Source of the DNA: JALHVH01 sp964585685
Lineage (GTDB): Bacteria > Acidobacteriota > Aminicenantia > Aminicenantales > Saccharicenantaceae
Length of the DNA stretch: 53,155 bases
Assembly: GCA_964585685.1 (NCBI GenBank)
Contig: CAZPEP010000034.1
Location: 1-53,155 of the forward strand
Direction: 5' to 3'
The notes beneath the pieces are model-generated. The model searched no databases and had not been told where the DNA came from. It was given only the letters and a program-made list of their open reading frames with translations. Positions 40,723 through 49,167 of this stretch are shown here, piece by piece. Position numbers and translations under genes: made by a program. How positions within the stretch are numbered: position 1 is the first letter of the stretch; the number at the start of each line of letters is the position of its first letter.

Positions 40723-40728
40723 TATAAT
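40723..40728 (+). promoter_or_regulatory. -10 box of the phosphofructokinase gene
   Basis: Perfect TATAAT 25 nt before the ATG. No -35 at standard spacing (TTGACG at 40685 is too far). The ribosome site AGGAGG (40741-40746) follows. Confidence 0.45.
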
Positions 40729-40752
40729 CGAACCGTAACCAGGAGGTATCCC

Positions 40753-41958
40753 ATGTCCGAAGCCAAAGGGAGAAAAGGCGTCATCGGCATCCTGACGGGG
40801 GGCGGGGACGTCCCGGGGCTCAACCCGGCCATTCGCGCGGTGACCATCCGGGCCCTCCGCGAGGGCTACCGAGTCATCGGCATCCGGAGGGGCTGGGCGG
40901 GCCTTGTCGAGATGCAAAGGGACAAGGACGCCCCCAATCACGAACATTACCAGGACCTCACCGAGGAGGTCGTCAACAAGGTCGGCCGGACCGGCGGGAC
41001 CTTCCTCCACACGTCGCGCACCCGGCCGAGCGCCGTCCCGGACGTCAACATCCCCGGCCACCTCCGCGACAGGTTCGGAGAGAAGACCAACGACCTCACC
41101 GAGGAGGTCCTCAAGAACCTGGACTTCCTGGGGATCAACACACTCATCCCCATCGGGGGCGACGACACCCTGAGCTATGGCGTCCACCTCCATCACAAGG
41201 GCGTCCGGGTCATCGGCATCCCTAAGACGATGGACAACGACGTCCCGGGGACTGATTACTGCATCGGATTCTCGACCTGCGTCACCCGGACGATCGAGAT
41301 GACGCATGCCCTGCGGACGACGGCCGGGTCCCACGAGCGCTTCTTGGTCATCGAGGTCTTCGGCCGCTACGCCGGGTTCACCGCTCTCATGCCGACGATG
41401 GCCGGGGCCGCCAACCGCTGCCTCATCCCCGAAGTCCCCTTCAACATCGAAACGCTCTGCGAGCTTCTGACCGCGGACCGCTCGACCAACCCCAGCCTGT
41501 ATTCGGTAGCCCTGGTCTCCGAGGGCGCCATGTACGAGGGCGGCGGCATGGTCTACGCGAGCGACGAGAAGGACATGTTCGGCCACAAGAAGCTGGGCGG
41601 CATCGGCGACCGGGTCTCCCACGACCTCAAACAGCTCTCGCCGAAGTTCAACAATGGCCGCCGGATCAACGTCATCAACCAGCGGCTGAGCTACCTCGTC
41701 CGCTGCGGCGACCCGGACGCCGTCGACTCCATCGCCCCGATGGCCTTCGGGACCCTGGCCCTGGACCTCGTCCTCGACAACCGGACCGGCCGGATGGTCT
41801 GCCTCCGCAACGGCGTCTACGACAACGTCCCGATCGAGGTCGTAACCAGCACGAAGAAGGTCGTCGATGTGGACAAGTATTACGACCGGGCGAGGCTCCG
41901 GCCGATCTTCAAGAGCTTCAACCAGAAGCCGTTCTTCCTCGTGACAAGCGATTATTGA
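40753..41958 (+). CDS. pfkA: 6-phosphofructokinase, PPi-type active-site residues
   Basis: This 401-residue enzyme phosphorylates fructose 6-phosphate. It has GILTGGGDVPGLNPAIRAV, IPIGGDDTLSYG, IGIPKTMDNDVPGTD and FGRYAGFTALM. In ATP-dependent enzymes the two key sites read GGDGS and PGTIDND; here they are GGDDT and PKTMDND, i.e. Asp and Lys in the positions that select pyrophosphate as donor. So a PPi-dependent, reversible phosphofructokinase is predicted, which suits an energy-limited anaerobe. AGGAGG lies 6 nt before the ATG. Confidence 0.93.
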   Translation: MSEAKGRKGVIGILTGGGDVPGLNPAIRAVTIRALREGYRVIGIRRGWAGLVEMQRDKDAPNHEHYQDLTEEVVNKVGRTGGTFLHTSRTRPSAVPDVNIPGHLRDRFGEKTNDLTEEVLKNLDFLGINTLIPIGGDDTLSYGVHLHHKGVRVIGIPKTMDNDVPGTDYCIGFSTCVTRTIEMTHALRTTAGSHERFLVIEVFGRYAGFTALMPTMAGAANRCLIPEVPFNIETLCELLTADRSTNPSLYSVALVSEGAMYEGGGMVYASDEKDMFGHKKLGGIGDRVSHDLKQLSPKFNNGRRINVINQRLSYLVRCGDPDAVDSIAPMAFGTLALDLVLDNRTGRMVCLRNGVYDNVPIEVVTSTKKVVDVDKYYDRARLRPIFKSFNQKPFFLVTSDY

Positions 41959-41969
41959 GGACTCCCGCG

Positions 41970-42232
41970 GTGGAAAGACGCCGCAAATTCCGGCGTTTTC
42001 GGGGATTGCGCGACCGATGGCGGCGCGAGCACGCGGGAGGGATGCCTTGGCTGGTCAGAGGATCGCTGGACGCCGACCTCTAGGTCGACCGGAAGGCGGG
42101 CACGGGGTTCAGGATCGTCTTCCCGGAGCAGAAACACCGGCGCCGGTTCTGGTCTCCGGATAGGTTGAGGCCTCCCGCGATCTATGGTATCGTAACTACG
42201 GTTCGGGACCGCAAACCGTCCAGGAGGGAATC
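41970..42232 (+). other. Intergenic region with an interrupted reading frame
   Basis: A plus-frame from GTG 41970 (ERRRKFRRFRGLRDRWRREH, then MPWLVRGSLDADL) is broken by TAG at 42081-42083 and continues in the same frame as VDRKAGTGFRIVFPEQKHRR. It may be a decayed small gene. I do not recognise it, and the base composition is like neighbouring coding DNA. Confidence 0.25.
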
Positions 42233-42943
42233 ATGTTCGCGACAAGATCTCATCAGAGGCGGATCTTCTGGGGACTAATGCTCATCGTCCTCGGGATCCT
42301 GTTCCTTTTTGACCAGCTGGGCGAGATTGACTTTCACGATCTAGTCCATCGGTATTGGCCGGCAGTCTTCATCATCCTAGGCCTATCCATCGTCATCGGC
42401 AGCCGGTGCCGGAGCGCAGGCCCCGGGATCTTCTTTATCCTCTTCGGCGCGCTTTTCTTGCTGAAAGAGCTCGATATCCTGCACGACTCCCTCCGGCATT
42501 ACTGGCCGGTCTTCGTCATAGCGGCCGGCGTGTGGGTCCTCCTCCGCCCTGTCTTCGAGAAAGGCGGCGCACCGGAGGGAAAAAAAAGCCCTGAGGTGGC
42601 CCTCGCGGACGACGAGCTCAGCGTCTCGGCCGTCTTTTCCGGCTTGAGGCGCCGGATCGAATCCGCCGCCTTCACGGGCGGCAAGGCCGAGGTCGTCCTG
42701 GGCTCGCTCGATCTCGATCTGACCGGCTCCCGGCTCGCCGGGGACCAGGCGGTCATCTACCTCAGCGTCGTCCTCGGCTCCATCGTGGTCCGGGTCCCGC
42801 GCGACTGGCAGGTCGCGATCGACGGGTCGCCCGTCCTAGGGGATATCGAGGATAAGAGGAGGCCTGCCGTGGCCCCGGAAAAGAAGGTCATCCTCCGGGT
42901 GAAGGTCTCGGCCGTCCTGGGATCGATCGAGTTCAAGGACTGA
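42233..42943 (+). CDS. LiaF/YvqF-like membrane protein (DUF5668 plus cell-envelope stress domain)
   Basis: This 236-residue protein has three to four hydrophobic segments in the first 110 residues (FWGLMLIVLGILFLFDQLGE, YWPAVFIILGLSIVIGSRC, YWPVFVIAAGVWVLL), with the paired RYWP/HYWP motifs of LiaI-LiaF-like proteins. A soluble beta-rich C-terminus follows (VSAVFSGLRRRIESAAFTGG, VVLGSLDLDLTGS, VVLGSIVVRVPRDW, VSAVLGSIEFKD), the Gly-Ser repeat form of the cell-wall-active antibiotics response domain. It probably senses or buffers envelope stress. The next gene begins 8 bp later. Confidence 0.85.
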   Translation: MFATRSHQRRIFWGLMLIVLGILFLFDQLGEIDFHDLVHRYWPAVFIILGLSIVIGSRCRSAGPGIFFILFGALFLLKELDILHDSLRHYWPVFVIAAGVWVLLRPVFEKGGAPEGKKSPEVALADDELSVSAVFSGLRRRIESAAFTGGKAEVVLGSLDLDLTGSRLAGDQAVIYLSVVLGSIVVRVPRDWQVAIDGSPVLGDIEDKRRPAVAPEKKVILRVKVSAVLGSIEFKD

Positions 42944-42951
42944 GGCGGTCC

Positions 42952-43755
42952 GTGAGAAAGGGCTTTTCCTGGACCCTGGCCGTCGTCCTCACCCTGGCCA
43001 CAGCCGTCTACCAGAGGCTGACCGGGCCAACCCACCCCGCCCGGGGCAAAGCCGCCGTCAGTAGCGCGGAGATCTCATACCGACTGCCGCGAAGCGCCTC
43101 GAACAACAGAGATTGCGAGGTCTCCGTTAAAATCGCCGACCCGGCGGTTGCCGGGGCCCTCCTGTACCGCCGGTTCAAGACCGATGACGCATGGACTAAG
43201 CTCGGCCTTGAACGACGTGGGGACCTCCTCGTCGGCATCCTGCCCAGACAACCGGCCGCAGGGAAGCTCGCTTATCGGGTCGTCCTCGAAGCTGGGGGCC
43301 GGGAAACCCCGCTGGGAGGCGAAGTCCCCGTCGTCATCCGGTTCAAAAATCCGGTCCCGGCGGCAGTCCTCGTCGTTCACATCCTGGTCATGTTCGCATC
43401 CATGCTCTTCGCCGCCAAGGCCGGGATCACGGCCATGGACCGGAAGAGGAACCCGCGGGTCTTCGCCCTGACGGCCGCCGGTCTTTTCTTCGCCGGAGGA
43501 TTCGTCCTCGGCCCGATCGTCCAGAAATACGCTTTCGGCGTCCTGTGGGCGGGCTTTCCGTTCGGGACCGACCTCACGGACAACAAGTCGATCGTCGCGA
43601 TGGCCCTCTGGGTCGCCGCCCTCGTGGCCGGGCGCAAAGGCCGGCCCGCCCGCGGCTGGGTCCTGGCCGCCTCCGCAGCCACGCTCCTTATCAACCTGAT
43701 CCCCCACAGCCTGTTCGGCTCCGAGCTCAAGTATTCGAAGCTAAGAACCCCGTGA
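42952..43755 (+). CDS. Membrane protein of unknown function
   Basis: This 267-residue protein starts at a GTG. It has an N-terminal hydrophobic helix, an exported beta-rich domain (about 30-128: YRLPRSASNNRDCEVSVKIA, TPLGGEVPVVIRF) and four C-terminal transmembrane helices (about 135-260) with FGVLWAGFPFGTDLTDNKS between the second and third. Related proteins of unknown function occur in similar organisms, but I cannot name a family. It is 8 bp after the LiaF-like gene and probably co-transcribed. Confidence 0.78.
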   Translation: MRKGFSWTLAVVLTLATAVYQRLTGPTHPARGKAAVSSAEISYRLPRSASNNRDCEVSVKIADPAVAGALLYRRFKTDDAWTKLGLERRGDLLVGILPRQPAAGKLAYRVVLEAGGRETPLGGEVPVVIRFKNPVPAAVLVVHILVMFASMLFAAKAGITAMDRKRNPRVFALTAAGLFFAGGFVLGPIVQKYAFGVLWAGFPFGTDLTDNKSIVAMALWVAALVAGRKGRPARGWVLAASAATLLINLIPHSLFGSELKYSKLRTP

Positions 43756-43884
43756 GAGTCCGGTGGATATGCGATTTCCTCCGTCAAGGCGCCCTCACTT
43801 CCGCGTCTTGTCCTTGACTTATTGTTCCTATATAGTTTCTAGTGCATAGTTGACCCGGGGACACGTCTCTGGGGGGAGGAATTC

Positions 43885-44283
43885 ATGAGGACGATGAAGA
43901 CGTTCCTGTCGGGCGCCGAAATCGCGGCGCTCGTCGCGGGAGCGACGGTCCTGGCCGCCGGCGGACCGACCGCCCCCGCCGTCCCGGACGAGGTCATAGC
44001 GCTGTTCAAGGGACATTGCGTCGGCTGTCATAAAGGCCTGTTCGCACCCAAGGGGCTGAAGCTCGGCCCCGACGCTCTGCCGGGGTCCGTGCTGAACGTC
44101 GCGAGCGAGGAAAAGCCGGACTTCAAGCGCGTCGCTCCGGCGTCGCCGGAAACGAGCTACATCTTGATGAAGGTCCTTGGCGCCGAAGGGATCTCGGGCA
44201 AGAAGATGCCGCCTCCCCCGAAGACCCCGCTGACCTCGGACGAGCTCGCCGTTCTTGAGAACTGGATCAGGGGACTCGAATAG
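43885..44283 (+). CDS. Small secreted monohaem c-type cytochrome
   Basis: This 132-residue protein has a signal sequence (about 1-33) and one haem site, FKGHCVGCHKG (CxxCH). KKMPPPP, about 65 residues later, offers the distal Met, and LTSDELAVLENWIRGLE is the usual last helix of such domains. GGGGGGAGG lies 9 nt before the start. It is likely a periplasmic electron carrier. The gap before it (43756-43884) holds a weak promoter candidate. Confidence 0.88.
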   Translation: MRTMKTFLSGAEIAALVAGATVLAAGGPTAPAVPDEVIALFKGHCVGCHKGLFAPKGLKLGPDALPGSVLNVASEEKPDFKRVAPASPETSYILMKVLGAEGISGKKMPPPPKTPLTSDELAVLENWIRGLE

Positions 44284-44443
44284 AGGGCAGGGCCCCGGGA
44301 GAGAGACGAGGGGAAGACTGGCTGGCGAGGCGCCAAGGTTTTCAAAAAAAGGAAGCGGGGCTAAGGAGGATCCCTCTCCAGCCAGCGGTTAGATTATAGT
44401 GCAGTCCTTTTCCTGTTGTCAATATGTTTCGCCTTCCCGTGAC

Positions 44444-44471
44444 TTGACATTTTACCTTTTTAATGTATATT
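44444..44471 (+). promoter_or_regulatory. Consensus promoter for the MsrB-MsrA gene
   Basis: TTGACA (44444-44449), 16-nt AT-rich spacer, TATATT (44466-44471), 36 nt before the ATG at 44507. It is the closest match to the sigma70 consensus in the window and implies strong expression. The rest of the 44284-44506 gap shows nothing else I can support. Confidence 0.7.
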
Positions 44472-44506
44472 AATTCTATAGGAAATATGAAGTATCAGGA
44501 GACGTC

Positions 44507-45589
44507 ATGCCCCGAAGGATAAGGGCGGCCATTCTGGCATTCGCAATCATGGTCTCCTATGGAGGCTGGAAGGGTCTTGACGCGCTGCTCGGGCCCGCCC
44601 GGTGGCACGGTGAGCTTCGGGCCGAAGATAGGAAACACATGGACCGGAAGATCGTGAAAACGGATAAGGAGTGGGAGGAGACCCTCACTCCCGGCCAATA
44701 CCGGGTGATGAGGCAGTGCGGTACCGAGCCGCCATTCACCGGAAAATACAACGAACATTATGCGGTGGGTACGTACGTCTGCGCGGCGTGCCGGGCCCCC
44801 CTGTTCCGATGGGACTCAAAGTACGACCATGGCTCGGGATGGCCGAGCTTCACGTCCCCCGTCGGCAAAGAAGCCGTCGAATACCGGGAGGACCTCTCGT
44901 TCGGCATGAAGAGGATCGAGGTCCTCTGCGCCTCCTGCGGCGCCCACCTCGGCCACGTCTTCAACGACGGCCCCGCGCCGACGGGCGTACATTTCTGCGT
45001 CAATTCCGCGGCTCTTAATTTTCTCCCCAAGGGGGCGGGGGCCGGGGATGTGCCCGACGGGACCCCGGCCGCGGGTCCCGCGACTTCCATTCCGGACGAA
45101 AGGGCCTCGGCCCCGACGCCCGGGACGGCTACTTTCGCGGCGGGCTGTTTCTGGGGCGTCGAATACGAGTTCCGTCAGGTCAAGGGCGTCACGGACGCCC
45201 TCAGCGGATATTCGGGGGGTGTAACGAAGGACCCGACCTACGCCCAGGTGTGCACGGACCGGACGGGCCACGCCGAGGCCGTCCGGGTGACCTTCGATCC
45301 CTCTGCCGTGAGCTATGAGGAGCTCGTAAGGTTCTTCTTCACCATCCACGACCCCACCCAGATCGACCTCCAGGGCCCGGGCGTCAGTACGCAGTACCGT
45401 TCCGTCATTTTCTACCAGGACGAAACGCAGAAGGAGACAGCACAGAAAGTCATGGCGGAGGTCGGAGCTTCGGAGCGCTTCAAAAAGCCTCTCGCCACGG
45501 CGCTCGTCCCCGCCGCCGAGTTCACCCGGGCGGAAGAATACCACCAGCGCTATTACGAGAAGAATAACAAGAAGGCCTGCTCGTTCTGA
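44507..45589 (+). CDS. msrBA: Fused methionine sulfoxide reductase MsrB-MsrA, exported
   Basis: This 360-residue protein has an N-terminal hydrophobic helix (about 6-28, signal or anchor), an MsrB domain (about 49-172) and an MsrA domain (about 188-345). MsrB shows two zinc CxxC pairs (VCAACRAP, LCASCGAH), HGSGWPSF and the catalytic Cys in HFCVNSAALNF. MsrA has the catalytic GCFWGVEYEF, YSGGVTKDPTYAQV and the EYHQRYYEKN end. So both sulfoxide stereoisomers of methionine are repaired, probably in the periplasm, as for other exported MsrAB fusions. The B-then-A order is seen in several bacteria. Confidence 0.93.
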   Translation: MPRRIRAAILAFAIMVSYGGWKGLDALLGPARWHGELRAEDRKHMDRKIVKTDKEWEETLTPGQYRVMRQCGTEPPFTGKYNEHYAVGTYVCAACRAPLFRWDSKYDHGSGWPSFTSPVGKEAVEYREDLSFGMKRIEVLCASCGAHLGHVFNDGPAPTGVHFCVNSAALNFLPKGAGAGDVPDGTPAAGPATSIPDERASAPTPGTATFAAGCFWGVEYEFRQVKGVTDALSGYSGGVTKDPTYAQVCTDRTGHAEAVRVTFDPSAVSYEELVRFFFTIHDPTQIDLQGPGVSTQYRSVIFYQDETQKETAQKVMAEVGASERFKKPLATALVPAAEFTRAEEYHQRYYEKNNKKACSF

Positions 45590-45602
45590 GGGTCCGCGGC
45601 CG

Positions 45603-46004
45603 TCAGGCGATGGGGTCGCCGACAAGAGCCCTGACCCGGGAAAGGATGATGTCCATGTCGAACGGCTTTTCGATGAACTCGTCGGCGCCGCTCGCCCGAG
45701 CCTCGGCCCGGAACGCGGCTTGCTTGAAGACGGCCGTCGCCAGGATGACCCGCGTCGAGGCCAGGTCGGGGTTCTCCTTGATCTTCCGGCAGAGGGAGAT
45801 TCCATCCATCCTCGGTAAGAGCATATCCGAGATCACGAGATCGGGCCTCTCGCGTTGGGCCGCCGCCCACGCTTCTTCCCCGTCGGCGGCCGTCAGGACC
45901 CGGTACCCTTCCTTGACGAGCCGGCCGCCCAGGAGGAGGAGGGTGGCGCGGTCGTCGTCCACCACAAGAATCTTGCCGGAATAGCCGGGGATCATGCGGC
46001 TCAT
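45603..46004 (-). CDS. Stand-alone receiver-domain response regulator
   Basis: From the ATG at 46004 this 133-residue protein is a single receiver domain: ILVVDDD acidic pocket, DLVISDMLLPRMDG with an intact phospho-acceptor Asp, ATAVF with the conserved switch position, and IEKPFD with the Lys. No output domain is present, so it signals through partners or acts as a phosphate sink. The nearest homologue in the window is the receiver of the TonB fusion at 30440, which has lost this Asp. No histidine kinase lies nearby. The ribosome site is weak. Confidence 0.85.
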   Translation of the reverse strand: MSRMIPGYSGKILVVDDDRATLLLLGGRLVKEGYRVLTAADGEEAWAAAQRERPDLVISDMLLPRMDGISLCRKIKENPDLASTRVILATAVFKQAAFRAEARASGADEFIEKPFDMDIILSRVRALVGDPIA

Positions 46005-46144
46005 GCTATTCGGAGCAGAGACCCTTGTCAAGCCTCCGGGCGGGATTGTTTCCGGCCGCCTCCCAGGGGAAAACAATATTTTATGAATAGTGAAAAAAAG
46101 ACTTGATTTTCATAGAAAATAGGTTTAGCCTAATGTTTCTTATA

Positions 46145-46173
46145 CTTAGATGATATGAGATATATTCTATAAT
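46145..46173 (+). promoter_or_regulatory. AT-rich promoter and leader of the sigma factor gene
   Basis: TATAAT (46168-46173) is perfect; the -35 (CTTAGA, 46145-46150, 17-nt spacing) is weak. The 333-bp gap 46005-46337 contains no gene: its first part is strongly AT-rich and the predicted leader (about 46180-46337) is GC-rich with small hairpins such as GTTG-ACA-CAAC (46217-46227) and GGG...CCC around 46243-46256. Confidence 0.45.
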
Positions 46174-46337
46174 CTAAGAATATTGCGACGCGGGGTGAAA
46201 TAAAGAACTCGGTTGGGTTGACACAACAGGCTTAGGCTCAAGGGGTAAAAAAACCCGGCGACTGGTGCAACGGATTCGTTGTTATGCCTGTTATTTTATA
46301 TGTCATATAGTATTAGTAAGGATAAAGGGAGACAAAG

Positions 46338-47801
46338 ATGGCTAACAGATTCAAGAACGGATACAAGTATGAAGAGGAAGAGCTCCTTCAACTCCTCCCC
46401 CTGAGGAGGACGGATGCCTCATACGCCGACGACATGGAGGTCTTCACGCCGGCGGTCCCTGCCGCCGATCACACAGGGACCTTCGAGCCCCGCCTGAAGC
46501 CCGTCAAAGGAAAGGCCCACACCCCGGCCGGCGTCCCGCCCGGGGACGGGGACCAGACCGCCGACCTCGTCCGGATCTATCTGAAGGACATGGGCAGCTA
46601 CCTTCTGCTGTCCCGCGAGGAGGAGATCTCCCTGGCCCGGAGGATCGAGCTGGGCGAAAAGGCGATCAACAGGGCCCTGGCCAGGACGACCTTCATCCTA
46701 GAGGAGCTCGTTGCGCTGGAGATGCATATCCGCAAATCCCCCGAGCTGGTCAACAAGCACTTCAGCCTGGGGGAGGAAGAGCTCACGCCCGAGTCGATCG
46801 AGCAGAAGAAGACCGCGATCCTGGACGCCATGAAGAGGATCAAGACCCTCAACACCCGGCTGTCGAAGATCCGGCCGCTCGTTTCGAACCGGACCGCCCG
46901 GGGGCGCCTCGTCGTCCGGATGATCAGGCTCGTCCAGGGCATGGACATCCGGCCGGATTCCAGAGACAAGGCTATCGAAAGGGTCCGCGAGCATCTCGGC
47001 CGAGTCGTCCGGAAGGGCCAAGCCCGCCAAAGGGCGGAGGCCAGGAACATCCTCAAGGGGATCGACCGGGGATTCCGCTCCAGGGACAAGGCCAAGAGCG
47101 AACTCGTCTCGGCCAACCTGCGGCTCGTTGTTTCCATCGCCAAGAAGTACCAGAACAGGGGCCTCCAGCTCCTCGATCTCATTCAGGAAGGCAACATCGG
47201 CCTGATGCGCGCCGCCGACAAGTTCGACTACCGGCGCGGCCACAAGTTCTCGACCTATGCCACCTGGTGGATCCGCCAGTCCATCACCCGGGCCATCGCC
47301 GACCAGGGCCGGACCATCCGGATCCCGGTCCACCTGACCGAGACCATGCATAAGCTTAAGAAAATCTCCCAAAGCATCATCCAGCAGAGGGGCAAGGAAG
47401 CGACCCCCGAGGAAGTCGCCCGGAAGGTCGGACTGCCCGTGAACAAGGTCATCGACATGATGTCCACCGCCCAGGAGCCAGTCTCCCTGGAGACCCCGCT
47501 CGGGGAGAACGGCGAAACCTCCCTTGGCGATCTCGTCGAGGACAAGAGCGTCCTCTCTCCTCCCGACACGGTCATCCACATCAGCTTGAGGGAGCAGATC
47601 GAGACCGCCCTGCACGGACTCCCCGAGAGGGAGACGACCGTCCTCCGAATGCGCTACGGCCTCGGCGACGGCCGCGAGTACACCCTTGAAGAGGTCGGCC
47701 AGCACTTCAATCTTACGCGGGAGCGCATCCGCCAGATCGAGCTTAAGGCCCTCAAGCGGCTCCAGCAGAGCGCCTCCGGCCAGAAGCTCCGCTCGTTCTA
47801 G
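46338..47801 (+). CDS. rpoD: RNA polymerase primary-type sigma factor (RpoD/SigA family)
   Basis: This 487-residue sigma70 has region 1.2 (LVRIYLKDMGSYLLLSREEE), a long non-conserved segment (about 110-235), region 2 (ANLRLVVSIAKKYQNRGLQL, FDYRRGHKFSTYATWWIRQS) with full -10 recognition residues, region 3 (ETMHKLKKISQSIIQQRGKE) and region 4 (LEEVGQHFNLTRERIRQIEL) for the -35. No typical acidic region 1.1 precedes region 1.2; the N-terminus is short. Length and motif quality indicate the house-keeping factor or a close paralogue. GGAGAC lies near the ATG. Confidence 0.92.
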   Translation: MANRFKNGYKYEEEELLQLLPLRRTDASYADDMEVFTPAVPAADHTGTFEPRLKPVKGKAHTPAGVPPGDGDQTADLVRIYLKDMGSYLLLSREEEISLARRIELGEKAINRALARTTFILEELVALEMHIRKSPELVNKHFSLGEEELTPESIEQKKTAILDAMKRIKTLNTRLSKIRPLVSNRTARGRLVVRMIRLVQGMDIRPDSRDKAIERVREHLGRVVRKGQARQRAEARNILKGIDRGFRSRDKAKSELVSANLRLVVSIAKKYQNRGLQLLDLIQEGNIGLMRAADKFDYRRGHKFSTYATWWIRQSITRAIADQGRTIRIPVHLTETMHKLKKISQSIIQQRGKEATPEEVARKVGLPVNKVIDMMSTAQEPVSLETPLGENGETSLGDLVEDKSVLSPPDTVIHISLREQIETALHGLPERETTVLRMRYGLGDGREYTLEEVGQHFNLTRERIRQIELKALKRLQQSASGQKLRSF

Positions 47802-47807
47802 CAAAGC

Positions 47808-47852
47808 GCGATACGAGCGAGACGGGCGAGATTGGAAAGACAGGCGAGACTC
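47808..47852 (+). repeat. 9-bp tandem repeat, locus 4 (four clear units, one degenerate)
   Basis: Units GCGATACGA (degenerate), GCGAGACGG, GCGAGATTG, GAAAGACAG, GCGAGACTC. The array starts 6 nt after the rpoD stop, in the sense orientation. Confidence 0.8.
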
Positions 47853-48106
47853 GCCGAGCCGCACGGCTCCCTCCTGACTTGGACCAAAGGGTCGGACATA
47901 AGAACGCGTCAGCCCTGTTGGACGGCTACCTCCTGCAAGCTATACAACTTATTTAGTCTTATTAGGCTTAAGGGAGCCCGGGGTGTCCTAATTATTAACA
48001 CTTTCTCCCCCTCCCTACCGGCTCTCCGCCGCGCCTGAAATATTCTATTCTTATTTTTTATCTATAACTTAGCCGCTTATCAAGAGCTCCAAGGCCCCGC
48101 GTAACC
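47853..48106. other. Intergenic region downstream of rpoD
   Basis: No gene is supported here. A short hairpin GAGCC-GCAC-GGCTC (47856-47868) follows the repeat array; the rest alternates between AT-rich tracts and pyrimidine runs. It could hold rpoD's transcription end, but there is no hairpin followed by a T-run. Confidence 0.4.
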
Positions 48107-48135
48107 TTGAAAGGCCGCGCGTTTTCTGTTAATGT
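48107..48135 (+). promoter_or_regulatory. Sigma70-type promoter for the LD-carboxypeptidase gene
   Basis: TTGAAA (48107-48112), 17-nt spacer, TAATGT (48130-48135), 36 nt before the ATG at 48172. Confidence 0.55.
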
Positions 48136-48171
48136 GTTTTCTTTGCGCGAGACGCTCCGCGAAGGCACGAC

Positions 48172-49137
48172 ATGAACGGCCCTACTATCAAGAACGTCTG
48201 TTTCATCGCCCCTTCCACCTGCCTGCCCAGGAGCCAGAAAGGTTCCCTCGACAGGGCAATCCGGCTCCTCAAGAAGGAAGTTGGGGTCGATTCCGTCTAC
48301 CTCAGCCCGTTCGTCTTCCTATCCGACGAGCGGATCGACCATGTCACGGGGTCCGCCGAGGCACGCTCGGAGCACTTCAAGAAGGTTATCCGGGAGCAGG
48401 ACCTGATCCTATCGGTGGCCGGCGGCACCGGTGCCGAGGACCTCGCCCCGAAGATCGACCGGAAGGATTACGCCGTCATCCGGAAAAGGCGGCCGGTCTT
48501 CGTCGGCTTCTCGGACTTCACTTTTCTACTCAACGAGATCTATTTCCACACTCGGGTCCCGGCCGTCTATTTCCCCTCTCTCAAGATCGGCAAGGGAAAC
48601 TTCAAGAAGGTCCTCCCCTTGATCATGGGAGAGGAGGTCCAATACCGGGGTGCCGCCTGGCTGACGCCTCCCCCGGCCCGGAAGTTCTCGGGCGTCCCGA
48701 TCGGGGGGAACCTCACCACCTTCGTCAATTTCCTCAACCGGGACATTCCGCCCAAGTTCAACTGGAAGCGCTACATCCTCTTCATCGAGGACATCCAGAT
48801 CGATGTCGAGGACATCCACCGGCTCCTGGCCGCGCTCCGCCGCCACCGCGTCTTCAAGGATATCCGGGCGGTCGTCGTCGGCTCCCTGAGCGGGTATGCA
48901 AGGAACCACAACGCCCGGAATGAGCAGAGGGAGGCCCTGAAGTTCGTCCGCACCTATCTCGACGACGTCATCCGCCAGAGGCGGAAGGCGGGCCGGCCGA
49001 TGCCCATCCTGGCCGTCACCAACTTCGGCCACAACATCGAGCGCAACCTGATGGCCGTGCCGGTCGGGGGGTACGTCTCCATCTTCAAGAGCCGGAAGAT
49101 CGTCTTCCGGATGCACAAGTCGAAACGTCTGCCCTGA
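48172..49137 (+). CDS. S66 family LD-carboxypeptidase
   Basis: This 321-residue peptidase removes the terminal D-Ala from muropeptide tetrapeptides. The Ser-Glu-His triad of the family is visible: S114 in VGFSDFTFLL, E206 in LFIEDI and H287 in NFGHNIE, close to the spacing in characterised LdcA enzymes. LSVAGGTGAEDLAPKID is the substrate-loop region. No signal peptide is seen, so it acts in the cytoplasm in cell-wall recycling, which fits the D-amino-acid genes elsewhere in the window. Confidence 0.9.
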   Translation: MNGPTIKNVCFIAPSTCLPRSQKGSLDRAIRLLKKEVGVDSVYLSPFVFLSDERIDHVTGSAEARSEHFKKVIREQDLILSVAGGTGAEDLAPKIDRKDYAVIRKRRPVFVGFSDFTFLLNEIYFHTRVPAVYFPSLKIGKGNFKKVLPLIMGEEVQYRGAAWLTPPPARKFSGVPIGGNLTTFVNFLNRDIPPKFNWKRYILFIEDIQIDVEDIHRLLAALRRHRVFKDIRAVVVGSLSGYARNHNARNEQREALKFVRTYLDDVIRQRRKAGRPMPILAVTNFGHNIERNLMAVPVGGYVSIFKSRKIVFRMHKSKRLP

Positions 49138-49167
49138 CCGAAGCCTCCCCGAGCCCTTCGAAGGCGA

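Noticed and set aside
44284..44340. Possible sixth GCGAGACNG array after the monohaem cytochrome gene
   Set aside because: It contains GAGAGACGA and GAAGACTG pieces, but the 9-bp period is not kept.
46180..46337. Leader of rpoD considered as a tRNA or known riboswitch
   Set aside because: No cloverleaf, no T-loop consensus and no riboswitch signature that I can recognise.
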